Shown: positions 22,727 to 32,883 of the stretch, piece by piece
Layout: every line of letters begins with the position of its first letter
Numbering within the stretch: the first letter of the stretch is position 1
Assembly: GCF_023898315.1 (NCBI RefSeq)
Contig: NC_064623.1
Location: 16,505,140-16,569,139 of the forward strand
Reading direction: 5' to 3'
From: Schistocerca nitens
Lineage: Eukaryota > Arthropoda > Insecta > Orthoptera > Acrididae
DNA length: 64,000 nt
Position numbers and translations under genes: made by a program
The notes under the pieces: model-generated
Database searches by the model: none
What the model was told of the DNA's origin: nothing
Seen by the model: only the letters and a program-made list of their open reading frames with translations

Positions 22727-23572
22727 CAAATTTTGTAACAACTAAGTACACTAACTACCAATGAACCCACATTCACGACTAAACAAGAAGAAATGTTTAC
22801 TCAATAAAGTTAAATGGCTGCCACATTGACAATCAAACAAGATGAAATCTTTACTGAACAGAAGGCACTGGCTACGAATGTACGAAATTTAATCTCGCGT
22901 ATATGTACCTTGCTGCTAACTTGCCCGAACTGTCTAAAAATGCCGAAACCATGCCTACCAACGAGGATGTGGTGTTGCGACTCACCAGGTTACGCTATTA
23001 GCAAGCCAGCAGACTTCGCTGTCTAGTCAGGGGATATGAATTACGAATTAGGCTGGCGATTTGCTCTCAATGAGCAGAAGCTGTCAACGGAGATATCCGA
23101 AATTAAACAGCAACAGGAAGCTACAAATTTTGAAGTCGAACAGTTGTCTCAGAAAGTGGACGTTACTTCAGCTGTACGGGATTTTGTTGTATAGCTATTT
23201 TCAGAAAATGAAGCAAGTTCGATGCAGAGTTGAATGCCTGGTTCCAATATAAAGACGAACAAGTTGAACACAATGTCAACCAAACCACTGAAACCTGTAG
23301 TACAAAATTTGCCTACAGCAAATACTTCGGTCGATTCACAGCTAAAACAAGGCTCAACATGAACTGAAGGATAATTTCCTCCCAGATATTCTCAAGTGGA
23401 AAGATCAATTAGCTGCAAAGGTAGAGAATATGGCTCGAGACCTTGATGAGGTCGAGGGGAGGGAGGGGGAGGGGGGGAGGTAATCCAGCTCAGGGCAACT
23501 TCCGGGAACCACGTGAATTACAAACATTGAGTCTCTCATTTTTCACATGCAGGGCTATATCAGTCTTCAGCT

Positions 23573-24049
23573 TGTGGTGTCACCGCCAGACACCACACTT
23601 GCTAGGTGGTAGCCTTTAAATCGGCCGCGGTCCGTTAGTATACGTCGGACCCGCGTGTGATTGCAGACCGAGCGCCGCCACACGGCAGGTCTAGAGAGAC
23701 GTCCTAGCACTCGCCCCAGTTGTACAGCAGACTTTGCTAGCGAAGCCACACTGACAAATACGCTCTCATTTGCCGAGACGATAGTTAGCATAGCCTTCAG
23801 CTACGTCATTTGCTACGACCTAGCAAGGCGCCATTACCAGTTTATATTGAGATTGTAATTAATGTATCATCAAGAGCGATGTTCTCCAATTATGGATTAA
23901 AGTTAAGTATTCCAGAAGCTATGTACTATTTTTGGCTACTATAACTCCTTTAGCTGTTCCAGACCTCACGCCAGTCTGCGTGAGCTTAAACGCGCGCATT
24001 TCGGCCTCCTCTAGCAACACGGTGTTGGCTCTTCTGCCAACACATCACA
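23573..24049. mobile_element. Solo-LTR-like element, 477 bp
   Basis: Begins 'tgtggtgtcaccgcc' and ends 'aacacatcaca', with inverted TGTGRTGT termini. Both ends also carry their own hairpin: TGTGGTGTC/GACACCACA at the left and TGTTGGC/GCCAACA at the right. An 'attaaag' polyadenylation-like signal lies near 23896. Flanks share 'gct' directly outside, or 'cagct' if the end is placed 2-3 bases inward. I recall this as a common LTR-type repeat of locusts, but no internal sequence or partner LTR is present here. Confidence 0.7.
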
Positions 24050-24559
24050 GCTAATACGTCTTCATCTCTTGGCTCGCCTCCGACATCGAATATGTATGCA
24101 AAATTGCTGACAGAAGAGACTATTAAAATATTGTTGGTTTCAAACCATCCAACCACGGAAAATGTCCGTAAATCTGGTCGTGTTCTTCCAAAGTTTTCCT
24201 GGTGTGTTACAAACGTCATGGTTGGAGAGCCAGAAAATGGCTTACGTCTCTGGATACGTATTAGGTGTTGGAGCAATGTACTTTTCTGATGCGATAGATA
24301 CATGTGACATCTATGAAGATTTTGAGTGCACCTTTCTTGCGAAATACTGGTCGTGAGGGACCTAGGAACAGAATCGATAATAGGTATTAAATCCGGAGCC
24401 ATCTGCGTACCAGAATGGAAGCTTCCGACGATATTTCAGGAAATATTCGAATAAAGCGAAATATTGGGATGCCCAACTCCCACAATCAGACATACTTCGA
24501 ACATTTACCAGGAAGTTACTGGTAGATACTCGGGAAAAAGTTCATACATGTGTTAGATG

Positions 24560-24749
24560 GCCGGCCAGGGTGGCCAAGCGGTTCTAAGCGCTGCAGTCTG
24601 GAACCGCGCGACCGCTACGGTCGCAGGTTCGAATCCTGCCTCGGGTATGGATGCGTGTAATGTCCTTCGGTTAGTTAGGTTTAAGTAGTTCTAAGTTCTA
24701 GGGGACTGATAACCTCAGAAGTGTGATAGTGCTCAGAGACATTTTTTTC
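24560..24749 (+). mobile_element. tRNA-headed SINE, family A
   Basis: Full-length copy with target duplication tgttagatg (24551-24559 and 24750-24758), inserted in the gag relic. Confidence 0.95.
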
Positions 24750-24880
24750 TGTTAGATGAAAACATCGAAAAATTTCTGTTGGTACTGTACACAGCAGATC
24801 TGCTCCAGAAAGTCGTACGTGCCCGTCAGATCCAGCACAATTTACATACTAACGCGGCGAGCTCTGGCAGCGCGCAACTG

Positions 24881-25117
24881 TGGTTAGTTGGTTGATGTGG
24901 GGAAGGGGACCAAACAGCGAGGTCATCGGTCCCATCGGAGTAGGGAAGGGTGGGAAAGGAAGTTAGCCGTGCCCTTTCAAAAGAACCATTCCAGCATTTT
25001 TGTGGAGCGATTTAGGGAAATCACGGAAAACCAAAATCAGGATGACCGGACGCGGATTGAACCGTCGTCCTCCAGAATGCGAGTGCAGTGTGCTAACCAC
25101 TGCGCCACCTCGCTCGG
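24881..25117 (-). mobile_element. tRNA-headed SINE, family C
   Basis: The minus strand begins near 25117 with a tRNA-like head ('gaggtggcgcagtggttagc', then 'ggttcaatcc' on the complement). It continues with a body whose complement shows 'gatttccgtgattt'-like sequence and ends in 'caaccaactaacca' at 24881. Short flanking match cgcaac (24873-24878; 25119-25124). Confidence 0.88.
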
Positions 25118-25469
25118 TCGCAACAACAGTAAGACGCAGCTGGCTGTGGCAAATGTCAACCACTCGCCGCCAAACAACAATGATCAGAATAGACAAAATT
25201 GCAGGAACAATGACTACAGCCCCGGTACGACAGAACGTATAATCCTGGGTACAGTATTGGTGCAACGAACCACCAGTTGAACCAAAATGAACCCACAACA
25301 CCGGTTAATAAAGACCGGCGATCTCACCTGCCTATAATCACAGAGGTGGTGGAGGAGGCTACTGCAGCAACCAGAACGCGCACAACAGACTGACTGCCGT
25401 TGTCCCATGCCCCAGATCAGCCAGCGGCCGTGGACAGTGGAGAGGGAGTAACTTCTTCTGATACAGCGG

Positions 25470-26690
25470 CGCAACTGATATTAAGGAAAACTTGTCTCGC
25501 CACGAGATATTTCACGTGGAATGGCAACTTCTAGGAACAGCTGGAGGGCGTCGCCAGGGCAGTCCACTTATTCCAGTGGCGACCGGCTTGTTCATGGAAC
25601 GTTTAGAAGCACAGTTACTGGACTTGGGTCCTTGTAAACCTAAGGTGTGGTATAGATACGTCGATGATATCTTGGTTGTGTGAAGCCATGGTAAGCAACA
25701 GCTCGGTGACTTCCTAAGACAGTTAAACAGCTTCCATGACAACATAAAATTTACTAGGGAAGTAGAAAAGGTTAAACGGTTACCCTATCTAGATGTGCTG
25801 GTCACAAGGGACAGAGAAAACCTGGGACACAGCGTGTATCAAACCCAACACACACGGACTGATACTCGCACAACGTGTCCATTCACCATCCTAGCCAGAA
25901 AAGAGGCATGACTAATACCTCGTACCGCAAGCAAGACGAATATGTAAGCCGCGGCACCTCAGACGCGAGATGCAACACCTGGAAAGCGGTCTGAGGTGCA
26001 ATGGGTACTCCGCCAGTTATACAACAAGTGTGACAGAGTCAAACACTCGGTGAAGTGACACGTCGGAAAAATAAATGTCGCACACTGCGTTTCTGCCATA
26101 AAATCCCAGAGTGATGAGCAGAATCGGCCTATACTGCGCAAACACGGCGTAAAGACTATTTATAAACCGACAAAGAAGTTCACGGGGTGTGTCAGATCGG
26201 CAAAAGAGAAAAGGGACCCACTTGCAATCGTGGGAATTTACCGTAACCGTGCCCGAGCCCGTGCTGTGTGAGGTCGACAACATAGCAAAATTCGCCAACA
26301 CGGAACTTCTGACTGTAGAGAAGAGCAATCACAGCCGCTTGTTCAGAGAAGCTACAGAAATACACAAACATGACAATAGCTTCAACAACAAAGAAGAAAG
26401 TCTTAAGCTGAACGGATCCTGGCTTCCCGTGCTGCAGCAAAAGACCGTTGCAGGTAGCAAGAGGAGAACCGCACTGGATATGACCACGGAAAAACCCTCG
26501 AACGTTGGCGCACCAGGTACGTACAATCTGCGACCGCGAGCTTGACTCCAGTCCACCACCAGCAATGGAAGGTGAAGCTCTGACAATGCCAGCCATTCGT
26601 GGTGGCGAAACGTCAGAAAAATCATCAAACAAACGTCGGCCGAAGAACCCAAGACAAGCCAACAGACAGTCTGTCAACGTACGAAGGAAT
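25470..26690 (+). pseudogene. Penelope-like retroelement (RT plus partial GIY-YIG region)
   Basis: The RT core reads 'YFTWNGNF', 'GSPLIPVATGLFMERLEAQL', 'CKPKVWYRYVDDILVV' with the YVDD catalytic box, and 'LPYLDVLVTRDRENLGHSVY'. This order is diagnostic of Penelope-like elements. A TGA at 25681-25683 replaces the Trp usual just after the box, and one base is missing near 25556. Downstream 'QNRPILRKHGVKTIYKPTKK' leads into a shortened endonuclease region: the GIY tyrosine side ('GIY') is visible but the central part up to 'SRLFREATEIHKH' is compressed. A basic tail follows ('ETSEKSSNKRRPKNPRQ'). The element sits between the gag and protease parts of the Gypsy relic. Confidence 0.85.
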
Positions 26691-27525
26691 ATCCACTGGT
26701 ACCGCAATCCACTATAAAGGCCCGGTTGTTGGGTGCTCCAGTTACGGTATTTCTAGATACTGTTACCTCCGACAATCTCATCTCCACAGCCTTCTTTAAG
26801 ACTCATTCTAAATGGACCAAGCTGCCTGTCATCGCAGTTCATTGTTGCACAATAGTAGGTGCTGTTGGAACAAGATCAAGAAATGTTCAGTCGCAAACGC
26901 AGGTGGTTGTGGACCTCAGTAAGGTAGCCACAGTTTACAAGTGCCTGGTCATAGAGAGACTGCTGGTGGAATTGATCCTGGGCAATGATTTCTTACGTCA
27001 AAAGGACACAAAGTTCCGATTCTCGAAGGGAAGGTCACATTCTTGATCGATGGAGCCGAAGTACAAATAGATTCAATTCGCAAAGGCGGTGAACATGGCA
27101 CATATTGCAAAGATTACGCCGATCTTAAAGCAACGCTGGAAATTTGGCAGGTTTCCTGTCTACTTTATCAATATGTTGGACATACAGGAACAAATACAGA
27201 AAAAAGTACAAGAACCGGAACATCTAACGAACGAGCAGTTGGCCAACCTATATCACAAGTATTCAAGTGTCTTTGAAGATAAACCTGAAATTGTTTGAGG
27301 TTATACTTGCCGGTTGAATATTTTTCCGCGCCAGAATTAGTGCAACAGATTTTATCCTGTTCCACGTACCCAGGAAAAGGCTGTATGCTTAATTGGAAAC
27401 TAATAGAGTCGTCCAATAGTCCTTAGTGAACTCCGCTGCTCGTTGCACCAAAGTCCAACGGAAACGTTCCATTGATCTTAGATTCATGGAACATTAATCA
27501 AATTATTGTACCAGTTCGCAAAGTG
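26690..27525 (+). pseudogene. Ty3/Gypsy-type protease and N-terminal RT relic
   Basis: The frame at 26726-27046 carries an aspartic-protease fold signature: 'VFLDTVTSDNLIS', where the active-site DTG/DSG is DTV, and later 'ELILGNDFL'. It continues through a linker ('LTNEQLANLYHKYSSVFEDK', 27225-27290) into the start of the RT domain (about 27400-27525: 'IESSNS', 'KSNGNVPLILDSWNINQIIV') with frameshifts. The rest of RT, RNase H and integrase are missing. The catalytic Gly of the protease motif is lost. Confidence 0.78.
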
Positions 27526-27544
27526 TCTGGAGAGCTGTTGGAAA

Positions 27545-27890
27545 AACGTAGGCTCGTCTCTCAGTTGGTGAAGGGCAGGATGTTCGTCAGAGAGTGTGCG
27601 TACGAATGTCATGTCCATGTAGATCCCACAATGTAATTTCCTATGGCCTGCACCATACTTTTACGCTCCACGGCCGTTAGTGTTGCACCCGACAAAGCCA
27701 GTGTGGATTTTCGACTGCTCGGTAGTGCATGTTATGCAAATCTACATTAGCGTGGTAAGCAGACGTTGCTTCATCGGTCGAGAGCATCGATGAGCTTAGT
27801 CGGAAGTTCATGGCAGGAGATCATGTTCTGTTGAAGATTCATCCCCGTGCATCGATTCTTCAAAAAGAATAAAAAATGGCAGCTTCTATA
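27545..27890 (-). pseudogene. DD41D-type transposase fragment
   Basis: Minus-strand translation gives 'TDEATSAYHANVDLHNMHYR', 'AVENPHWLCRVQH' and 'RPWSVKVWC'. This aligns directly with the first catalytic block of the transposase encoded at 52681 ('FTDEAGFTNHG', 'NLRNMHYWSVDNPRWLRQVE', 'RPWTVNVWCG'). Only about 100 codons survive, with stops. It truncates the Gypsy RT at its left edge. Confidence 0.75.
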
Positions 27891-28219
27891 TGTGGGACCA
27901 TCTAACATCATACCACACCCACATGTACAATGAGTATCATACCCTCGCAGTAATAAAATATTAACATGGCTAATTGCGGGGAACTTCGTAGGTTACAATT
28001 CCGCCACAGTGCAAAATGACATAATACACCATGAACAGCGTGACACTCAAGTAAATACACGCTGACTGCTACTGTCAGCGTTTCCTTTTACCCTCAGCAA
28101 TGCTAGATATGTGGTTTAGTAGAATCGAAGACAATTATTTCTAGAAATTTGTGAGAATTGTGTAGTGAGTTTTTTATTCTCGAATCGGAAACATACAAAT
28201 TTACAATAGCCATACACAT

Positions 28220-28221
<2 letters not shown>
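27891..28221. other. Unassigned DNA
   Basis: No supported feature. Confidence 0.35.

Positions 28222-28264
<43 letters not shown>
28222..28264. repeat. (TA)n microsatellite at a LINE 3' end
   Basis: About 21 TA units directly after the minus-strand LINE stop codon and a very short untranslated tail. It probably began as the LINE's own simple-repeat tail. Confidence 0.95.
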
Positions 28265-28266
<2 letters not shown>

Positions 28267-30080
28267 AATTGTATTTATATTACATGTGCCCAGTACTTTG
28301 CGACCTCCAAGGCGCTTGGAGTGGCTTGCAGGAGATCAATCTTCGTGCAGGATGTAGGGCACACAATGCACTGGAGCCAGTTCCCGTTGTGTCCAGGTGG
28401 CAGTTCTCCAGCTTCTGGCGTCTGCAGGTGAGGCGTCGACTTCTTACATAGCTCCTCTGGTGAAATGGTGAGCTTCTCAGATGTTCTCAGGAAGATCTTT
28501 CGCGATCTCAGCCGTTGCTGTGGTGGATTATGTCCGTGCAGTGGATGGGCACTGTCCTGTTCCACTTTCAGTCTCTCCTTGTTGGCAGCCGCTGGCACTA
28601 TTCCAGCCAGGCAGTAGAGCTTATCAGTTGGGGTAGGTCTTAAGCAACCTGTGATCAACCTGCAGGTTTCGTTGAGAGCAATGTCTACTTATCTGGCATG
28701 AGACGACCTGTACCAGACTGGAGAAGCATATTCAGCAGTAGAAAAGCACAGTGCCATTGCAGAACAGTGAATACTTTGTGGATGTGATCCCCACTGTGCC
28801 CCCGCTAGTTTGCGAATTAGGTTGATTGGAGCGGAGATTTTCATTTTGGTGTTCTTGCAGTGAGTTTTGAATGTCAGAGGTCTATCGAAAGTGACTCCCA
28901 AGTATTTAGGTGCATGATGATGCTGGAGTTGGATGCCTGACCATGCAATATGTAGCTCACGATTAGCTTCCCTGTTCCTTAAATGAAAGGCACACACTTG
29001 TGTCTCCGAAGGGTTTGGTCTGAGTTGGTTCCGACTGTAGTAGCTTGACAGTGTTCTGAGTGCTCTTGTCAGGTTTCTTTCCACTCTTTCAAAGCATGAG
29101 CTCTGCGTAGCAAGGGCTAGGTCATCTGCATATAAGAATCTCCTTGTGCCTGGGGTCAATGGCTGGTCGTTGGTATAGATGTTGAAGAGAAGTGGAGCCA
29201 AGAAGCTTCCCTGAGGTAGACCATTTTTCTGCGCTCTCCAGCCACTGCGTTGTCCTTGCGATTCAACAAAAAACCTGCGGTTTTGGAGGAGGGTGCTGAG
29301 TAGTCTAACGAGGTGGGCGTTGTTGATCATATTGTATAGTTTTGCATGGAGTAACCGATGATGGACAGTATCGTACGCTGCTGTGAGATCCACGAAGACC
29401 ACGCCTGTTACTTGACGGGTTTCAGAACCATCCTCTATAAACTGAGTGAGATTCAAAAGTTGCCCTGTGCAGCTTCTGTTTGGTCGAAATCCTGCTTGTT
29501 CGGGTATGAGAAGAGGGTCTATTACTGGTAGGATTCTATTCAGAATCATACGTTCGAACAGTTTATAAAGGTGACTCAAAAGGCTAACTGGTCTGAAATT
29601 CTTGGGATGATTTGCTTCCTTTCCAGGTTTCAGAAGAGCTATCACCCTGCTCTTTCGCCAGATCTTTGGTATTTGGCACTGTTTCATGCAGTTCTTGAAA
29701 AGCTGCAGGATCCACTTTTTTGTTTCTGGGCCGAAATTCTTGATTTGCTCCATACGGATGTCATCTAGACTGGATGCTTTACCAGTTTTGCTCTCCTTAA
29801 TAGCCTTGTTTAATTCAGATATCTCGAATGGGACAGTCAGATCCCTCGTTTGTTCTTGGGCCTCTTGCTGTACTTTCGAAACTTCGATTCTATGGCTTTC
29901 TTCCCCATTCATGAGCAGTTGGTGTGCTATCTGATCTGCAGTAATGTTGCAGTGTGCTGTGGATCTGGTTGGGTCATTATTGAGGCCTCTCAGTAATCTC
30001 CACGCTTTATGACTGTTTCTGAACATGAAAGGAGCCTCCACGAAGATTGCAATGATTTCCGACCAAGATAAGACATGCAA
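28265..30080 (-). pseudogene. Jockey/CR1-type LINE ORF2 (RT domain), one in-frame stop
   Basis: A minus-strand frame of 463 codons (30080-28689) continues in the same phase past one TAA to 28275, about 600 codons in all. It shows 'KAWRLLRGLNNDP', 'IPKIWRKSRVIALLKPGK', 'NFRPVSLLSHLYKLFERMIL', 'EQAGFRPNRSCTGQLLNL', 'VVFVDLTAAYDTVHHRLL', 'NGLPQGSFLAPLLFNIYTND' and 'FLYADDLALATQ' (catalytic YADD intact). After the stop come 'ALNETCRLITGCLRPTPTDK' and a C-terminal segment with a Cys-X2-Cys pair. The endonuclease is absent at this end: the 5' part appears inverted at 30081-30231. Apart from the stop the domain is remarkably open. Confidence 0.92.
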
Positions 30081-30231
30081 TCGGGCGTACCCTGGGCGTC
30101 AGGTTTCTCTGGCGGCTGATCCTTTCACACCAGAATCATCATCTTGGTCCTTTTCAGGACCACAGTTGACCATCATATCGATGAATATAGAAGGTGTAGT
30201 GAGTGAGAAACCTGTACTGAAAATGAAATAA
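30081..30231 (+). pseudogene. Inverted 5' piece of the same LINE (start of ORF2)
   Basis: The plus strand reads 'CNRAYPGRQVSLAADPFTPE' and then 'PQLTIISMNIEGVVSEK'. The latter is the usual beginning of the endonuclease domain (LTI..MNIEG) of this LINE type. It abuts the minus-strand RT frame head to head, the arrangement produced by twin priming with loss of the intervening part. Family assignment is by motif style. Confidence 0.55.
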
Positions 30232-31206
30232 ATATAAATTCATGCTAGCCTCTTTCACAGTATGGTTATTGCAGAAATAAAATTGACAATAATACACCTT
30301 TCAGATTTTTTCTTGCTTTTTTTGTAGTCCCATTTACCTTATTTCGTTTTCGAGAGATGGCAACAATGATTTACACAGCAGTAAGCGTCGCGACTGAATT
30401 GTCACACAGCGCCCACGTTAACCGTGTGCTGGTATGAAGTGCTGGAGCGACTGCTCGCCCGTTTGTGTGTGTGGAGGGCGGGGCGGGGCAGGGAAGGGAG
30501 GGGGGGTGGGGGTGGAGGGGAAGGAATGTATACATTCTGCTCAGTTTTGTCGGGTGTCCTGCCCCGGCTGTATGCCCATCATTGGGCGGGCGGTAATGTT
30601 TCGCTGGCAGCAGAGCTCTTGCGCATAACACACGAGGAACTGCTGGCCAGATTTACTCTCAGCTCTCCTGGTCTGGTGGTGTCTATTGTCTCTGTTTTCC
30701 TTTGTGGTGTACTATACCATCGGCGTAGTTATAGCGATTTCGTAACCTAGCATATTCTGCGGAATCGGAGTATTCTGGTCTTGCGTGAGGTTAGTATTCC
30801 CTAACATCTACCGAAAAATAAAAATTGAAATTAGAAGAAGCGAGTAGAGGCTTTGTGAAACGATTTGCCCAAAAATAAGATTTAGGATCGGTTAGAAAAC
30901 GATTTGACGCCCCTATGAATGGTGCTCCAAAACAGGGACTATAGCTGAGACGCACATACTTCCGTGATGTAAAGAAACAACTGAGTGAATTCCACCAGAC
31001 GAATATTCTATGATTCTAAGTCAAGCACTGAACTTGAAATTCTCAAGCAGCTACTCGTTTGCCGTACATGATATCCAACGTCATTCAGAGGCATGTCAAA
31101 TGCTTATCTACGCTCTTTTAATTCTTACTTTTATACAAATAATTAAAAAAAAAGTTTGAGCGTTTTTAAATATTTATTTTCCAGATTTGTTCAGAAAGTA
31201 TGAAAT
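30232..31206. other. Unassigned region with a G-rich stretch
   Basis: 30470-30530 is strongly G-rich on the plus strand ('gggcggggcagggaaggg'), and 30390-30760 is less AT-rich than its surroundings. No splice-framed coding segment is evident. Confidence 0.35.
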
Positions 31207-31700
31207 AAGGGTGTACCAAAAAGAATCATCTGATTTAAAAAAGCATAGCTATTATGTTATTTGAGATATGGGCATGAACAACATAATGTTGGAAAGAGAA
31301 AACTCGACTTCTGTAAGGTTCCCGCTAGGTAGCAGCAGTGTGCGCCCACTTCAGTTCTAGTAAAAATGGTGTCGGGACAACAGAAAGCGTATTCTACGTT
31401 TTGCGTACTGCGGGTAAATAATAACTGTTCAGTGTGACTTTCGTAGTAGGTATGGTGTGGATCCTCCTACACCACAGAGCATTATACGATGGTATGAACA
31501 ATTCCGAAAAACAGGTTATTTGTGTAAAGGCAAATCGACGGGACGTCCCCAAGTGTCTGACACAGACGTCGAACGCATCCGCCATAGTTTCACATGTAGT
31601 TCGCAGAAATCTGTTCTTTTCCCACAGTTGGAGACTGATTGAAACGACTTCATTTATCACGAGGATGGGGCACCGCCACAATGGCATTTGCAAGTGCGGG
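31207..31700 (+). pseudogene. Transposase relic with DUF4817-like N-terminus
   Basis: 'MVSGQQKAYSTFCVL' (from 31363) is followed after a frameshift by 'RYGVDPPTPQSIIRWYEQFR', 'TGYLCKGKSTGRPQVSDTDV' and 'ERIRHSF'. This is the helix-turn-helix N-terminus of a Tc1/mariner-superfamily group common in insects. After an internal deletion the DNA jumps to 'YHEDGAPPQWHLQVREF', the second catalytic block. The element is cut off by the neighbouring Tc1-like insertion. A possible end, 'atgggtttttacgtcttacg', lies beyond that insertion at 32859. Confidence 0.75.
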
Positions 31701-32832
31701 AATTTTGAAATCAAAGGATTACTGAACGATGGCCCACCCTTGAACTTGATGAGAGCTTCCACTCTCGCAGGCATACGTTCAGTCAGGTGCTGGAAGGTTT
31801 TCTTCACGGAGTGTTCCACTGAGGAGAGGTATCGATGTCGGTCGGTGAGGCCTGGCACGAAATCGGCGTTCCAAAACATCCCAAGAGTGTTCTAGAGGAT
31901 TCAAGTCAGGACTCTGTAAGGCCAGTCCATTGCAGGGATGTTGTTGTGTAATCAATCCGCCATAGGCGATGCATTATGAACTGGTGCTCGATCGTGTTGA
32001 AAGATGTGATCGCCATCCCCAAATTTCTCTTCAACAATGGAAAGCAAGAAGGTGCTTAGAACATCAATGTAGACCTGTGCTGTGATAGTCCAGGGGTGCA
32101 AGCCCCCTCCATGAAAAACACGACCACACCATAACACCACCACCTCCGAGTTTACCGTTGGCACTACACACACTGGCAGATGACTTTCACTGGGCATTCG
32201 CCATACCCAAACCCTGCCATCGGATCGCCACATTGCGTACCGTGATTCCTCACTTCACACGAGATTTTTCCACTGTTCAATCGTCCAATGTTTACGCTCC
32301 TTACACCAAGCAGGCGTCGTTTGACATTCACCCGCGTGATGTGTGGCTTATGAGCAGCAGCTCGACCCCAAAATCCAAGTTTTCTCATCTCCCGCCTCTC
32401 TGTCATAGTATTTGCAGTGGATCCTGATGCAGTTTGGAATTCCTGTGTGATGGTCTGGATAGATGTCTACCTATTACACATTACGACCCTCTTCAACTGT
32501 CGGCGGTCCCTCTCAGTCAACAGACGAGGTCGGCCTGTACACTTTTGTGCTGTACGTCTCCCTTCACGTTTTCACTTCACTATCACATCGCAAACAGTGG
32601 ACCTAGGGATGTTTAGGAGTGTGGAAATCTCGCGTACAAACGTATGACACATTTGACATCCAATCACCTGACCACGTCCAAGTCCGCGAGTTCCGTGCAG
32701 CGCCCCATTTTGCTCTCTCACGATGTCTAATGACTACTGAAGTCGCTGATATGGAGTACCTGTCAGCACAATGCATCTAATATGAAAAACGTATGTTTTT
32801 GGAGGTGTCCGGATACTTTTGGTCACATAGTG
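31700..32832 (-). mobile_element. Tc1-like transposon family D, 3' end missing
   Basis: The right end at 32832 carries a 5' terminus whose complement reads 'cactatgtgaccaaaagtat' and 'ccggacacc'. Minus-strand frames encode 'MRKLGFWGRAAAHKPHI' (N-terminal half), 'MWRSDGRVWVWRMPSESHLP', 'TITAQVYIDVLS' and 'GDHIFQHDRAPVHN', where the usual DNAP is DRAP. In a shifted frame 'PDLNPLEHSWDVLERRFRAR' supplies the final Glu. The left terminal repeat is absent. At least three frameshifts separate the parts. Confidence 0.8.
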
Positions 32833-32883
32833 CATGTAACCGTTCACGAAATAAAATGGGTTTTTACGTCTTACGTGACTCAT

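Larger units (their letters stand above)
22814..25470 (+). pseudogene. Ty3/Gypsy-type gag relic, interrupted three times
   Basis: Plus-strand coding fragments read as a gag-like protein. A coiled-coil-like N-terminus ('KQDEIFTEQKALATNV', 'EQKLSTEISEIKQQQEAT') is followed, after a solo-LTR-like insert, by a capsid-like stretch at 24290-24540 ('YEDFECTFLAKYWS', 'FRRYFRKYSNKAKYWDAQLP'). An Asn/Gln-rich C-terminal part lies at 25130-25460 ('NHSPPNNNDQNRQN'). Frameshifts and stops occur in every segment. Insertions at 23573-24049, 24560-24749 and 24881-25117 split it. Assignment is by domain style and by the protease and RT relics at 26690-27525. It cannot be functional. Confidence 0.65.
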
